From NCBI RefSeq assembly GCF_026914265.1, contig NC_069135.1, forward strand, positions 4,109,001 to 4,173,000: DNA of 64,000 nucleotides, in the 5' to 3' direction. The DNA comes from Mya arenaria (Eukaryota; Mollusca; Bivalvia; Myida; Myidae). Each line of letters begins with the position of its first letter. Positions within the stretch are counted from its first letter, which is position 1. The notes below the pieces were generated by a model, which saw only the letters and a program-made list of their open reading frames with translations, had not been told where the DNA came from and did not search any database. This document shows, piece by piece, positions 1 through 15,300 of this stretch. A program made the translations under genes and the position numbers.

Positions 1-307
1 ATTTTATGAGACAATATTTCCAAGGGAAATTCAATACCCATAATGCTTAGCTTTACTTTTATAAACCTTCGGGATATTGTTTACAAAAAGAATGATGCAA
101 AATTGAAATATTAAAATGACACTTTTGAAATGTGGGCAATGCATTGTCATCCAGTAGTCCATAGAGTTGGCCATAAGTGTATACATGTGCTAATGGGCAA
201 TGTCGGCAAAACTCGTCTACATGCGCTAAAGGGCGCTACTTTACACATTCAACTTTAACATGATATTTTTCCTCCAGTAAGCATGTGTTGTGTTACGGTC
301 AACATAC

Positions 308-3300
308 ATGTTCCAATGCTGCAGGACAGTCCGTGCTGCTCTATTTACATCTGGGATCCCGCCCTTCTTTAACCGCCCAAGTCTCCGTGCCAACAGTGAC
401 AAGAACTCGTTAACATCCTGGTACTCCGTGATGCAGTAGTGTAACATCATCTGAAATGGAAATTGAAATACAACAACCCTTCGACATAATATTGCATGAA
501 TATCATTCATTATAATTTTCTTATTATTCAAATGTTTTCGAATTCCATCTTTCTGCCTTTGTTAAGCTGGGGAAGACCAGGATTGAGCTGTTTTTCAACT
601 ACATTCATATCATAACATAATGGTACCGTATTATATCATGCATAGGACACACTTTTTTACCTCCAATTCTCGCCTTAAAAAGTGCCTGTGTCCTTTCTAT
701 GCTATTAGAATTGCATCTGTTTTTTTCCAAGTCCATTTCTGGTCGAAAATATCGGACCGGGGAAGAAGCGGTAATAGTAAGTATCTGTCATGCGTCACCG
801 AAGAGAACAACTGATGTAGGTAAAATCACGCAAAGTTTACACATGCATAAATGTTCATGAATATGTTTAATGTTTAATCTTTGTTTAATTAAAGGGAGAA
901 ATAAAATTAAATGAAAAACGTTGTTTGTTTACTTTTTTACATAACACGATGAGTAGCAGAAGGTAATAGAATGAGTTGTATCGGTAAAAGAAAATTGGGA
1001 TAATAGTCATATACCCGTATGTCAGTTTAACATTGTTCTTGATTTAAACGCCTCCATATTTTTATGCTATACTTTGTAAAATGTTTTCATTTAAAGGGGA
1101 CAAAGTAAAATTCTTGTCACCATCAAGTGTTTTCAAATCGGCTAAGGTGTGAAAAACACATGACGCCTTTAATTAGAAAAACATACCGATAGACCAAACT
1201 GTAGCGATAATAGAGCTGTTTGTTTGTTCTAAGGGCGTGTTATTACACTTGGCTGGAGGTGTTGACATTTTGAGAACATTTCATACAATATAAGAGTGCT
1301 GCTTTTACAGCCAGTATATCATTCTCGAAAGGTTATCGTTTACGATAATCTATCAGAAAGAACACAAATTGTCAAAAGCGGTACTTTTAAGTGCCACTAT
1401 AAAGAATTCTTGAAAGGTAATCATTACGATAAACCCTCACAAAGAATACAAATTGTCAAAGCGATGCTTTTAAGAGCCACTAAACAAAATAATCTTGAAA
1501 GGTTATCATTATGATAAACCCTTAGAAAGAATACAAATTGTCATTAACGGTACTTTTAAGTGCCTTAACACCTGCTTCCCAATATGGGAAAGGCACATGC
1601 ATCCTACACAGTACGTGAAAAGCTACAGATCTGCTCATGGATTGTGGAAGCCTGGGAACAGCTCGACCACAAAATCATAACACACGCCTTCAAAAAATGC
1701 TGCATATCCAATGCTCTCGACGGAACTGAGGATGACGTTCTCTGGGAGGACTATGTAAAACCAACGGACAACCAACAGATGGAGGAGGAAGAAGAAGAGG
1801 AATGCTGCGGTTTCTATAGTGATAAAACACCGGAAATCACGGAAGAGGAAATTGAAAGATTCTTCGACAGCGACGCCGAGGACGACGAATTCGAAGGGTT
1901 CGATGCAAGCGACATCCGGGTGAGGGAATGAGACTTGACTGTGCTATTGTTGCTATTTCTATGTGTGCTATTAATTGTGTTACTATATGTAACTATGTGT
2001 GCTGTTATTGGTGTTACTATATGTAACTATGTGTGCTATTTATTTGTCATCGCTATTCTCAAAATGTAATTTTATTCTTGCAATAAACAAAGAAACAAAT
2101 ATCAGTTTAGTATTTATTAAGTATGGTATTCATTAGCCTTTGTGCCATTTTCACAAACATAAAAAAATGACAACAAAAAAATGGTGGTCTCCGATTTTCA
2201 GCTCGGATTTTTTCACTGCGTCCTTTCTATCATATTAAGGGTTTTTACCTGATTTCTCGTCATATTTTTTGCCTGCGTACTATCTATGCTAGCTTCCTAT
2301 ACATGATATAATACGGTATTTGATCAGATGTTTTTTTGAGTTATGTTCACTTAATCATTTACAAGCATTTAAGTAGTCAGAGTATACTTTCTTTATACCG
2401 AGAAATACAAAATTTTAATTGTAACAATTCTTATATTTATTTTTTTAAATATGTTTTTATAATAGTATGACTTGATATCTGTTATATTTACAGCAAATTC
2501 AACAGTCATTGGTTTAGAAGAGACACTTCTGTAAGAGAAAAAAAATTGAGCATTTGATTCTTGGATTTGAAACTCAGACTCAGATCTTACATGAATATGG
2601 GCTCAGTATGTATTCCATCCTGTTAGTCTTATTGCACTCATATAATCATCAATCATCGCCAATATACATCGTTAGAAAGAATCATACTTTTCTGCATCTC
2701 ATATGCTTTAAATTTCAATTTAATATCATATTCTTAAAGATAATATTGCATATACTACACCTGTTGTTTATTGCATCTTTTCAAAATAACATCCACTGGC
2801 CCTGTGGCATCTTCTAAGTTCTCCAGCTGAAAAGATGTACAATTCACAAGTAAGTGTTTATATCTTAAATAGTAAAAAAATATTTCAATAATCAAATCCA
2901 AGGCCATGGATACTCATGAAATGTTATAGAAACTCTTAGGTAAAGTACCATACACTGACTTGTACTGGTAACTGTATCAAGAAAATGTGGTTTCATTTTA
3001 ACAACCTAGTCTGTCAAAGAATGAAACAATACAACACTTTCTAAATTCATCTTAACTAATCATCCTTATAACTTCAAAGATATTATATGTAATGAATCAT
3101 GTTTAAGCTGAAGTTTATACCAGACCTTGACTATTTTAGGTAGGAGATTGACACAGTTTAAACTTGACCTTGACACAGTTTAAGTCTGACTATGACAGTT
3201 TAGTCTGACCTTGATACCGATTAAGCCTGACCTTGACACAGTTTACGTCTGACTACGACAGTTTAGTCTAAACTAGACACAGTATAAGCCTGACCTTGAC

Positions 3301-6300
3301 ACAGTTCCTGAGGACGACAGAGGTGTCTGAATTCCCTGTTGCCATAACAACCCCGGGACTGTCCAGAAGCCGGATGTGTTTGTCCAACATAACCTCCTGC
3401 ATCTGCCTGAAATGGCGCCAAGGTAATAGGTAATTAAATGCTTTGTTAAAAATCACAAAAAAACAGTCTGCAAAATAACCAGTTTGTGAGCTCAGAAGAC
3501 TTGTGTGTGAATACAAACTGATGAGACCTTTTAATTTTTAACTAACAGAATTGACTGTTTTCATGGATATACTTACTATTAACAAATTGATTACAGGGTA
3601 ACTAACAATTTAAAACTAGTAGCGCCGCAATGGGACAAACAAGGTTTTTAATATGGGCAATCAGAAATTACAGCCAATCATTTTCTTGTACGAGTTAGGA
3701 ACTGAAAGAGACATTACTGAAAATAACTCTAGTTAAGTATGTTATGTGTTTAGTTTCGATAAATTCTAGTTATTGGGCGAAAACCATTTTTCTATTTTTA
3801 TTAACAGTTACCTTGACCTTGACCATCCCCCACTCAAACACAATCCCAAGCTAGCTCTTCATATAAGCTACTTACCGTACACTACAACTTTCATTACTAT
3901 CCATCAATGCTAGTTTAATTTATTGGGCAGAAACTGATGTTTTGACAACCGCCCGCCCGCATGCCTGATCAACACACCTGCCCATCAACATCCCTCTTAC
4001 AACCTGGTTTCTGTTGAAACTTGGTTAAAAACATATACTTATAGCAAAGAAAATTCAAGATCAAAAGAAGGCCTTACTTTGTGACCCCAGGTGTGGCCCC
4101 AACATTACATGCCTTTCCCCTCTTCAAACTGTTGATAATACTACTCTTTCCAGTATTTGGGAGACCTGAAACAAATTAACATATTACCACATACACTCCA
4201 GGTCTCAAAGAAGATAAACACTTCAGGATGTAAAACGTGATCATTTACACAAGTCTCTTGAAATAGCTATTTTATTAAAAACAAGCTTTGTTGTTCAGCC
4301 TCACCCACAACTCCTACACGGATAGATGTTTTGATGTCCTTATTGCGACAGTAGTTGCCTAGCAACTTCATCAGAGTGTCTGCTCCAAGACAGCTGCTGG
4401 TTTTAATCAGGTCGTCATTGGGATTGGAAAGCTTTAACTTCTTGTGTCCCTACAAGATAATACTATTACAGACTCATACATCAACTAAAAAATGCATTAA
4501 TAAAATAAAATGATTACGTGGTAAGTTAATCAATTGCACCAACAATGAGAACATTCAAGAAATTATGTGCATTAAACTTGTCAACAGTTTGATAGGGTTT
4601 CAGCTATAAATTTATGGAAGGGTGCTGCATGATTTGGTTAGGGTTACATCTTTTTCCAGAAAAGGCAGGATAGGTAGGCTTTTTTTCTAAAAAAAAATTA
4701 TTAGGCTTTATATAAAAACATTATTTTCATCATTTAAGAATGGTGTTAAAGTAATAAATATTCTGCACAGAGATTACTGTTTTTGAACGACATATTTAAT
4801 CAAAGTTATTTTTTATTATTATTTTTATTTACCAACCCACTATACATCCCAAAGAGTAGTTGCCTATTTTGTAGCCACTAGGTAGGGTCGGGTAACCCAA
4901 ACCAAATGTGCTTTTAAGGCCTCATGCCTTCAGATACCTTAATGATGAAATGACTGTTAAATATGTTCTTTGATTTGATTTAAACTTATAATTAGAGTGT
5001 AAAAACATACAAACTTTACATACTCTGGGGGTAAAACCTAATATAACTTTAATTAAACACAATTCCTATTATTTATTTTTTGTTCAAAATCATAATGTTT
5101 CAAGTTCTTTACAGCCAAATACAATGTGCTCTCTCCCCCCACAAGCACTCTGTCCCTGTTCTGCAACACTTTTGAAAAATCTTGCCAAATCATTAATCGG
5201 TAATCACTTCTCACGCTTAATATATAACATTTCAAATGCGCATTATTTATTTGTTTTAGCCAAATGCGAACTCCAATAAATGTTTGTGACTATGATACTA
5301 TACATGGAGCGTACCAGGTTGTCATTCTGTGCCTGTGTAGAGGCCTTGAAGGCCACAACTGGATACTCATTCTTCAGATACCTCAACCATGCTTCCACAT
5401 TCTCCTTGGGAACCAGGTCTGATGTAGTAATTCAAAAGAATAAAAAATGGCCACATTTAAAGTTAATAATGAACAATTTTGGACAGCATGAATATAGAAT
5501 ATTTCTACAGTATTAATATATCTAATATTAATTGAAAAAACACAAGCTGGTATACAGATGGTTTTGTATGACATTATTAAAAAAAACAACTTAAAAATGC
5601 AAGGAAGTTTTAATCTTGACAATATCCAATAAGTTTTGAAGGATAGCCATCAAATTCAAGACTTTTCAAGACCTGTATGAACCCTGTATATGATTCATTC
5701 TTAAAGCAAACATTTTGGAAGAGCTAACATGATTTAATTTAATAAATTTACATATGATTCACTGTTTCACCGTTTGAAACCTGTCTCTGCAGGTAACCTG
5801 CATCCGTATAACTTAAAAAGCTTTCACATTTCTTTTCAATAAATGTGCTGTTCAAATAAAGAGCCCACCTATTTTATTGAGAACAAGAACGAGGCGTTTG
5901 TTTGTGCCGGCGCCTATCACAGTGTCTTCCATCTGTCGGCATCGGGAACCAAGTGGGTCGCGAGCGTCAAGAACCTCAAGTATCACATCGGCCGCATCCA
6001 CTACCTGGGGAGGAGAAATAATAGGACAATCCACATGACAAAACACTCAAAGCTGATTATCAAATTATTCAAAGCTTAAAAACTCACCTTTATCAAGAAA
6101 TAATATTTTATACTTGCATTATTTGATCATGTCAGAAATTGTTTAGTCTTGGACTTTAAACCATGGAGGTTTCAAAATAATCTATATAGATGTAGAAACA
6201 GTTTCAAATCCATAGTTTATAGGACTGTGGTCAAATGGTAAAAAATCGAACTTTTAGTGTTTTATTCACATTTTCTCTTGAATTAGGTATAGCAACTAGA

Positions 6301-9300
6301 ACTTGATAACGTAGCACAGTACTCTATTGTTTGTTTGAGTATTGAATAGATAAAATTGATATATATATATTGGTTATACAGGGTAAGAACGACAGTTGAG
6401 GGAATTTTTGGACTTCATTTTTCAAGCGTTTTGGATCTTCAATCTGCACAATAAAAAAATGAGCCTCAGACAAATAATACCAACAAATTTAAGACCCCAG
6501 TACAACAGTATAGTATATCTATGACCTTTACTTTTTATATGTGTTAACAAAAAGTACTAAATAAGTACTCATTTCCATCCCTAATTAGCACAGAAAAGAA
6601 TAGTGTGAATCTACCATCCTCTTATTGGTTAATTGTACTACTCCTTTCCATCCCTATTTAGCACAGAAAAGAATAGTGTGAATCTACAATCCTCATATGG
6701 GTTCATCATGGTATAGTTTCCACCCCTTTATAGCACAAGAAATGGTATTGCAAATTATCAATCCTCTTGTGGGATCATCGTACTACTTTTTTATGTCTCT
6801 ATTTAGAATAGGAATTATTATTGTGAATTATCAATCCTCATACGGGATCATCGTAAGACTTGTTGCCAACCCTTTAACCTTATAGCAATTATAGCTTTTG
6901 AAATGCCTGAAGACTGATACCACAAGAGCTGTCGTATGACAGTCAGCTTAGCTACATGCTGCTTTGTCTTGAAATGAATACAATATTAAATGATGTATTT
7001 TGTGCCTGTCAAAAGCAATTAACAAAAAGTCAAACCAAAAAGTAAACAAACACTTGTATATTTTAGAAATAGGGACCTTGATCCTTGATTGAAAAAAAAC
7101 ACTTATACATTTCTTTGATGTATGACTATCAAACTTTCAAGAAATCGTCTAAAGTTCGGAAATAACTCCAGTTTCTTTATGAATACGGCCCCTTGAATGC
7201 TTTTTTCCAATGGGGAACTTCATTACAAAACAGTGATATGGTTTCACTAACATTATGTAAACACTAAAATACCTTTCTGAACTCTTTATAGAAGGTCTTG
7301 AGAGATATTTCAACCTTCTTCTCCGTTCCAAAACCAGAATCATGCTTCTGACCTACCAGCTGCAATAAGAATGGTCAGTTATTGGAATGGTTCAATTAAA
7401 ATCCAGGCATATAAATCTGGGCGTCACCAGATTGAACAACAGTTGTCACAGAAAAGCGACAAATTCCCCCCGAAAGGCCTTGTTGGACAGATAGCCTTTA
7501 ATATTTGGGCCTGCATGTGCAGATACTCTTGAATGTCTTTCTTGTTGAAAGTGAAGTACATTTTTATATTTTTATTGCCTTTCCTCAGTATCATAAAGTA
7601 AGAGAAAATTACCTAAATTGTATATGCTATAATTAATTGTGTAAACTGTGAAATATTTAAACTTGCATGGAAGCAAACCTGTTTAGTTTGCCTATTAAAT
7701 TGCCATTTAGAATTTGAAAAAAAATGCATATTTCTTTAAAGATATAATTCTTTGTAATACTTAAGATGTCAATGATTACAACCTCAGTATACATTGTATG
7801 GAATTATATGCCCACCATAACTATTATAGTTGCCAATTGCAATTATCATCTGTTTTGCTTATGTTCAACAAATTATTTCTGCATGTTGTGATGTCAGCAT
7901 TTATATGTCTATATATATTTTTTTCATGTATTTTACAAAACACATTACTCTTACGGTACATTTAATATTATACTCGGATTGTATTTCAGGCTGGAAAGCC
8001 TTAAAGGCTAGAGCTGTCACAGCTGTGAAAGATACTGCCCCCCCCCCCCCCACCCCCATGCACCACCTGGACAGATGAATGATAAACTATTTCTATTCAG
8101 AGATAATCGCATGAACACATGCCGGTCCTTTCTCCTTACCTCTCCACATCAGAACTGGTTTCTACCCAGAAAATAGATTCAAGATAGATTCTATGAGCTT
8201 TCCTCTTCAGTATAATCAAGCTTAAAAAATAAGGATAAACTAAACTAAAGGCAATTTTACCTGTATTGTATGAACTAAATAAACATTCAATACTTGTGTC
8301 TTCAAACAAAAATGTATATTTTGACATTGATCCTTTGCAAATTGTTATTTGGAAAGGGGCCATAACTCATTAAAGAAGCAATGCAAACAATAGTCGATTT
8401 TGACCTGCATGTTAAACATGTGTACCAAAAACTGTTAAAATCCATTGTGCATGTTATCATCTGGACACAGTTTTTGTGCAAATTCTTAAGTTAAAAAGGT
8501 ACACAACTTCAATTGTACTTAATGGAGTTAAAAATGCGAACTCAAATTATTTAGATCCGTCAACCCTTTAATTTTTGACACTGTAATTTTGGTAAATTTT
8601 CAATTGAAACTTAACTTAAACTGAACATTTTGTGACAGCGCACCTGCTACTAATAAACATGTACTTTAATCCTGTCAGACAAATTTTGACAAGAATTTCA
8701 GTGCTTAAGAGTCTGAAAAGTGACATGGACAGTGGTCTATGAAGGCATGGACAGGGGAGTGGGAAGGCATCTTTAAAGACAAAAACAGTAGCTGCTTATT
8801 AAGCTTAACTTGAGACAAGGCAGCTCATCATGTGACCTGCGCCAAATTTCATTGCTTTTCTAGATTTTACTAAACAATATTAAGTTTTTCGTGATTATCA
8901 TTAAAATAATTTAATCTCAGAACTCAAAAATAGTGACTCACTAATCTTGTTATATGGGACTTAAGACGTTTAAAATTGGGATCTGCTGTAGCATTACGGC
9001 AAGAAATTTAAGAAATTTAACATCAGATTACTTCACAAAGAAATGAAACTCATTAGGAAGCTTCTACAGTGAAATTAGGTACAGACTCTTAGATTTTGTA
9101 GCTTGGGAGACCATCAGACTCCTTGTTCAGGCAAAAGAAGACAGTAACAAGAGCTGTCACAGTATGTGACGAATGCCCCCGAATGTGACATTTTGTACAT
9201 GAAAAGTTGATCTTGCCTTTACGTGTCAAATACATATGGCAAGTTATTTTAAATTGCCTCTAAACATAAAAAATACCACCCATACTTGACAACCTACACT

Positions 9301-12300
9301 GTTATGTCTTTATAAGCAGCATTCCATTGTGAATAAGTGTGACCTTGACCTTAGAGGTAGGGACACGGGTATTGCACGCGACACGTTGTCTTGGTATTTG
9401 GAACACATGTGGCAAGTTATTTTAAAATCTGTCCATACAAGGGAAAGTTACAGCCCGGACACGACAACCTATACTCTATGTCCTATATGCAGCACTCCAT
9501 TTTGAATAAGAGCGGTCACAGACAGCTATATCCCCTGCCTCATGGGGACATTTTTTGTAACGAAAGCCAATCAATGATAAGGGTAGTTTCTCAGGAACAT
9601 AAGAAATGCGTAAAATTAAGAAAGGGCAATAACTCTTTCAAAAAAGGTCAAATTGCAAAAGCCTGACAATATGCGCTGTGTCACTATATAGTCATAAATC
9701 TTTGAAAGTTTGGTAGAAATCGCATGAGACATGTAAGAAGAGATGCAAAGAAATGAATGTGGGCCGGACGGACGGACACACACACACACACACACATACA
9801 CACGGAATCGCGGCTACCATTACTATATCCCCTCGCCTTTTCAAGGCGGGGGATAATAAACACTAAGTGTGACCTTGACCTTAGAGGTAGGGACACGGGT
9901 CTCGCATGTGACACGTCGTCTTGGTATGTGGAACACATGTGGCAAGTTATTTTAAAATCTGTCCATACAAGGGAAAGTTACAGCCCAGACACAAGTTATT
10001 GAGCCGGACACACGGACGGACGGTGCGATTTAAATATGCCTACCTTCGGGGGCATAACAATGAATGCTCTAGTGAATCTTATAAGTATTCTTGTAAGCTT
10101 CTAAAAACAAAAATTATCAAGCTAATAATTAAACTTATATTACCGAACATATCTCTTTTCTTTGACAATGATAAATATGATGAACAGGACTCCTTTAATT
10201 TCATCCGGACTTCAAACATTTGAAAGATGGTGGTCTGATGAGTTCTCCTGCCCCATAACAGATAATGTCTCTTACACTGAATGTCATCCCACAAATATCT
10301 GTACCTACCTTCCTATCAAACTCATTTCCTCGCTTTACAGCATCTTTCACCATTCCATCCAGACTTCGCCTTTTATCCACAAGCTTTTGTCGTTCCTTCT
10401 TACGTCTGTCTTTCTGTCTTTGTCTCTCTTCTTCAATCTGTAAAAATACATATAGATAAGTGACAATCATTCATGCATTTCCAAATATTAGTGTATTCTT
10501 ATGTATTACCAAAGAACAAGTACGACAGACTTTTATTTTACACATTTTAACATTAATTAATGTGTTGTTACATGTATAATTGTCAATATTACAAAAAATG
10601 TTTAAATTTTGTTTCATTAGTTGTTTCATAACTCCAAAGTTATTTTTCTTAAATCCTCGAAACCAGGAAAATATTGCATAAAAGAAACAATTCAACTTGT
10701 TCAAAGAAAGCAAAATTATGAAAAGAAACAACCCTCTTAATATGTGAAATAATGGGTACATGTAAAAACAAGCCTTTACCTGTATTTTTCTGTCTTCAGC
10801 CTCTTTCAAGACGATTTCCTTGAACGGAGCACTGCCAGGCACGCCCGGGTCCTTCCGCTTTTCTGGAAATATCAGGGTTAGTGAAGCAACATACATGACT
10901 TAACTTACATATAGGTGTGTTAAGCCTAAACATTGAGCTCTTGAGAGTTTTATATAAACATTAGACATGCCTCAATTAAATATAGATTGAAAAAATAAGA
11001 TTCATGTCGTCATTAATTTTTAAGTAAACTGTGTGGACTTGATCCTTTTTTATCAAGCATCCTATAAATACTAAGTTTTACACAATAAAGAATGAGAGTG
11101 AGGGGTGGAAGTGGTGGATTGGTATAGGTGTCTGGGTAGAGAGAACATTCTTTAGGTAGTTCAATAAGGAGACAATACTGGTGTCTGTCCAGGAAACAGA
11201 CTCAAAAAAGTATTCAAATCAGCTTTGAGCTGTCCTTACAGTCGAGCTAAAGCAACTTTAAACCAAAGAAAGGGTAAAGGCAAAGAGTTAAATAAAAAGC
11301 AGTTGAACTGATAATACACTCACTCATATATGATGGCTTTTTCTTCGCATCTCTTCGTTCTTTTCTCTTGTGCTCTCGAACCTATTAATATATGTTCATA
11401 GAATTAGTTTCAGAATCCTATTTTACACAAAAACACTAAACTTAAGAACATAACCACACTATTCATTCAGATATATCATGCACATGAATATATAGGTGAC
11501 GATGAATTTACATCTATGAAAACAATGGACAATGAGGTACCCCACATTATAGTAGGATTTCATTCTGACAATGATATTATTTCAATAGTATGTATTTTAA
11601 GTGGGCAGTAATCAAAAACTGCTTTTCACTACTATGTATACTATAGTTTGGAGCAGAACTATAATAGGTATTTTTTGTGTCTTTTGTTCAAATATTCTGA
11701 TAAAAAGTCATGAAGATGGGATAAAAGGGTTGAACTTATGAAAGGAAAATGAAAATCTGCATTGGGGTTGATGTTTAATTGTTTAAAGAAAAGCAAGTGA
11801 GTTTACTTATTTACATGTTTTATGAAAAACCTGAGGTGACTATTATTCATAATATTCAAGAAAACATGCAGACAAGTGTGCTGACTAAGTTTCATAATAA
11901 TTGTTTAAAAACTACTTTTTCCCCTAAGATATTACCAAGTGATCGTGTATTTTGACCTGAGGTGACCGATATTTTAATTTGTTCAAGAAAACATGCAGAC
12001 AAGCAAATAATATAAATTACCTTTTTCACAATTTTTTCCCGAAGTTTTGTGCTTTGTCTGTGACTTTTCTTTCCTGAAATAATCATAAAACTATTTGCAT
12101 AAAATTTTAGTCGAAATACAGCCAATATTGTGAAGATATGATTCTGCTGGTACATTAACATTACATTTAAAAACACTCAGCTTCTTATACACAATGCTGC
12201 CTAGCTGCCTCTCAGGAATGGGAATCATATTTCTCTGTTCAATTAATTGTAACTATATTTTTACTATGAGTCATAAATGCTTTTCTGAATCATCAAAGAA

Positions 12301-15300
12301 GAAAAATAATTTTAAACAAGGAATATGGAATCATGAATGAAGGAAATCAATACCAAACAAAAAATCCTGAATCATCCATAAAGGAAATCCATACCAAAAG
12401 ATCATCCATAAAGGAAATCTGTACAAAACAATAAATACTGAATCATGAACAAAGAAAAGCGATACCAAACGATAAATACTGAATTATCAATGAAGGAAAT
12501 CGATATTTAACGATGAATACTATATCATCAACAAAGGAAATCAATACCAAAGGGGGAATACTGAATCATCAACAAAGGAAATCTATACCAAACAAGGATT
12601 ACTGAATTATCAATGAAGGAAATCGATACCAAACAAGGATTACTGAATTATCTATGAAGGAAATCGATACCAAACTAGGAATACTGAATCATCAACAAAG
12701 GAAATCGCTACAAAACAATTTTAACACAACAGAAAATAATTTTGAACATTGTCACATATTTTCACAATGTCATCATGTGGAATTTGGTTCAAGGAGTGTC
12801 AGAACCAGTAACTTAAAGCAAAAAACAGATGGCAAAGGCTGTACACCATGAATATGACGGAACAAGTGTGAGCATTCCATCAACAATGATTAGTTTAAGA
12901 TATTTAATTGGCTTGTTTACAAAAATATTTTGGAGGATATTTGTTTATGGTCACCCAATTTTTAAGGTAGGTGATCCTGCAGGACAACAAATAAAGATGT
13001 TAATATTGTGCTAAAACTTCTGTTAAAATAAGCAGGTTGTCTCTCAACTCTGAATGGGGCCTAGTCCATATAAACAGCTGCAGAGTCTTTGATGATTTTT
13101 GTTTTGGCGATTCTACGCGTCCATATCCCACTTGTTGTTTTCCTTGCCAAGAATGACCGATCCCAGCGCTAAGTATATTTAGCGGAAAGATAAAGAGCAC
13201 TTGCTAGATAGATAAAAAATGGCGATGCTTTGTTGACAGATCGATCTAAATTTGTGTTTCATAAAACACTTAAGTGTAATAAGAGAAAGGTATTGGCTGA
13301 AAATAATTATTGTTTAACTTTTGTGTTTTTATCTAACATAGCGGTGATAAATATTGTGGAGTTACAGTTAAAGAATATATTTTACATTGATATGAATCGG
13401 TTGACTTGTGGCGTTAAGGGAACAAAATGAATATCCAAATGTTAAACAAGAGCTGTCACAGTATGTGACGAATGCCCCCAATTGTGACATTGACCTATGA
13501 ACAAGGTCAGTACATGAAAAGTTGATCTTGCCATTACATGTCAAATACATATGGCAAGTTATTTTAAATTGCCTCTAAACATAAAAAATACCACCCATAG
13601 TTGACAACCGACACTGTTATGTCCTTATATATGCAGCATTCCATTGTGAATAAACACCCAAGTGTGACCTTGACCTTTGAGATAGGGACATGGGTCTGTC
13701 ATGCGACACGTCGTCTTGGTATGTGGAACACATGTGGCAAGTTATTTTAAAATCTGTCCATACAAGGGAAAGTTACAGCCCGGACACGACAACCTATACT
13801 CTATGTCCTTATATGCAGCACTCTGTTGTGAATAAACACCTAAGTGTGACCTTGACCTTAGAGGTAGGGACACGGGTCGTTCACGCGACACGTTGTCTTG
13901 GTATGTGGAGCACATGTGGCAAGTTATTTTAAAATCTGTCCATACAAGGGAAAGTTACAGCCCGGACACGAGTTATTGAGCCGGATACATGGACGGACGG
14001 AAGGACAGATGGACAGTGCGATTTTAATATGCCCACCTTCGGGGGCATTAAAAGTTCCCTATATGTGCATTATTGTGGCTAAATGGGGCCAGGGCCCTTG
14101 AAAGGGAAGATTTGCCAGAAAAGGGAATAACGAATAGACACAACTATTTAATTATGAAAAAACCCAACTATTTTCATGAAGACAATCACAATTAAACATT
14201 GAGTCATTTTACAATAAGTACATTATAACTGCTTTAGCCATCATTTCACCTGTTGACAGACCAACACTACAACCCAGTCTAAAATAATAGACATGTTTTA
14301 CTGGATTCTTCCAATCCTCTAAACGGGTTTGTGCAAAAACCGGGGGTGTTAAAAAATACTGAAATTGTATTAAGTGAAGTATTTTATGGTTGAAATAGAT
14401 AATAAAGGTTTATGTTCATATTTTACAATGGAAGTGCAAAGCTATTTTGCACAAAACAAGCATTTAATGCAGTTTTTACCTTTCCAATAAAACGAAAGTT
14501 GACTTGACACATACAACAATTATGCAAAGCGGAACAACTCAATCCAATCGTACTAACTCGACCTCCTCCAAAAAGCTTCGAGATAGACCTCGTTAATACA
14601 ATCGTAACAACTCGGCCATGGCCGAAATGTTCCGATTGTTGTTAAATTGTGAACTGTAGCTTTGCCCTTCATGTATATATTGTTATGTTTTGACAGAACA
14701 ATGAAGAAAAACCCGTCAAACTCATAATTTTTTGTTGGATATTTATTTTTAGTGTACGGAACTAATATAAAATTACATTATCTGGTTATATTTCTTATTT
14801 TTATGATATTTTATAGACGCAATATGCTTTAACCCGGAATCCTGATTGGAATAACTACCCACTTTTTGTACAAAACAATTTGTAAGTGAAGGACTTGCCA
14901 TATCAAAAATCGTAAAAAAATCCTTCAACGTTCAAATATTTGGACTAGCTACAATAATGAGTGATCAGGGATACTTTTTTATATTATTTTGACATTTCTT
15001 ATGTATCCCTGTAACGCTACAACTCTCTACCATTTAACAACGGGCGAAATGATATACTGTAATAATATGCATTATGTTGAATAATAATGACAAAGTTGTT
15101 CAATTTTTATCCGACAGTGATCTAAACTGGATTTAATTTGTCATTAGAGTTGTTATTTTCACATTAATATATTATGGGTCACGAATACTCTTATACGTGT
15201 ACACAACCAGTCAGATTTGTCCCAGATTTACCGATATCGGGATACTTGATTAACAATCGACACTTGTAAGTGTTTTATGATAACTTAAGATGTTTTTTGG

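Larger units (their letters stand above)
624..2318. mobile_element. pogo/Tigger-like DNA transposon, internally deleted copy
   Basis: Terminal inverted repeats of about 22 bp with one mismatch: CCGTATTATATCATG-C/T-ATAGGA at 626-647 and its reverse complement ending at 2316. Both are flanked by TA (624-625 and 2317-2318), the target duplication of Tc1/mariner/pogo elements. A fragment resembling the end of a pogo-type transposase lies inside at 1584-1931. The element sits in the GNL3 intron between exons 2761-2826 and 308-450. At about 1.7 kb, with no full transposase frame, it should be non-autonomous. Confidence 0.85.

Noticed and set aside
10265-10463. Several plus-strand frames near 10.2-10.5 kb
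   Set aside because: They are antisense to the charged GNL3 exon at 10309-10437.
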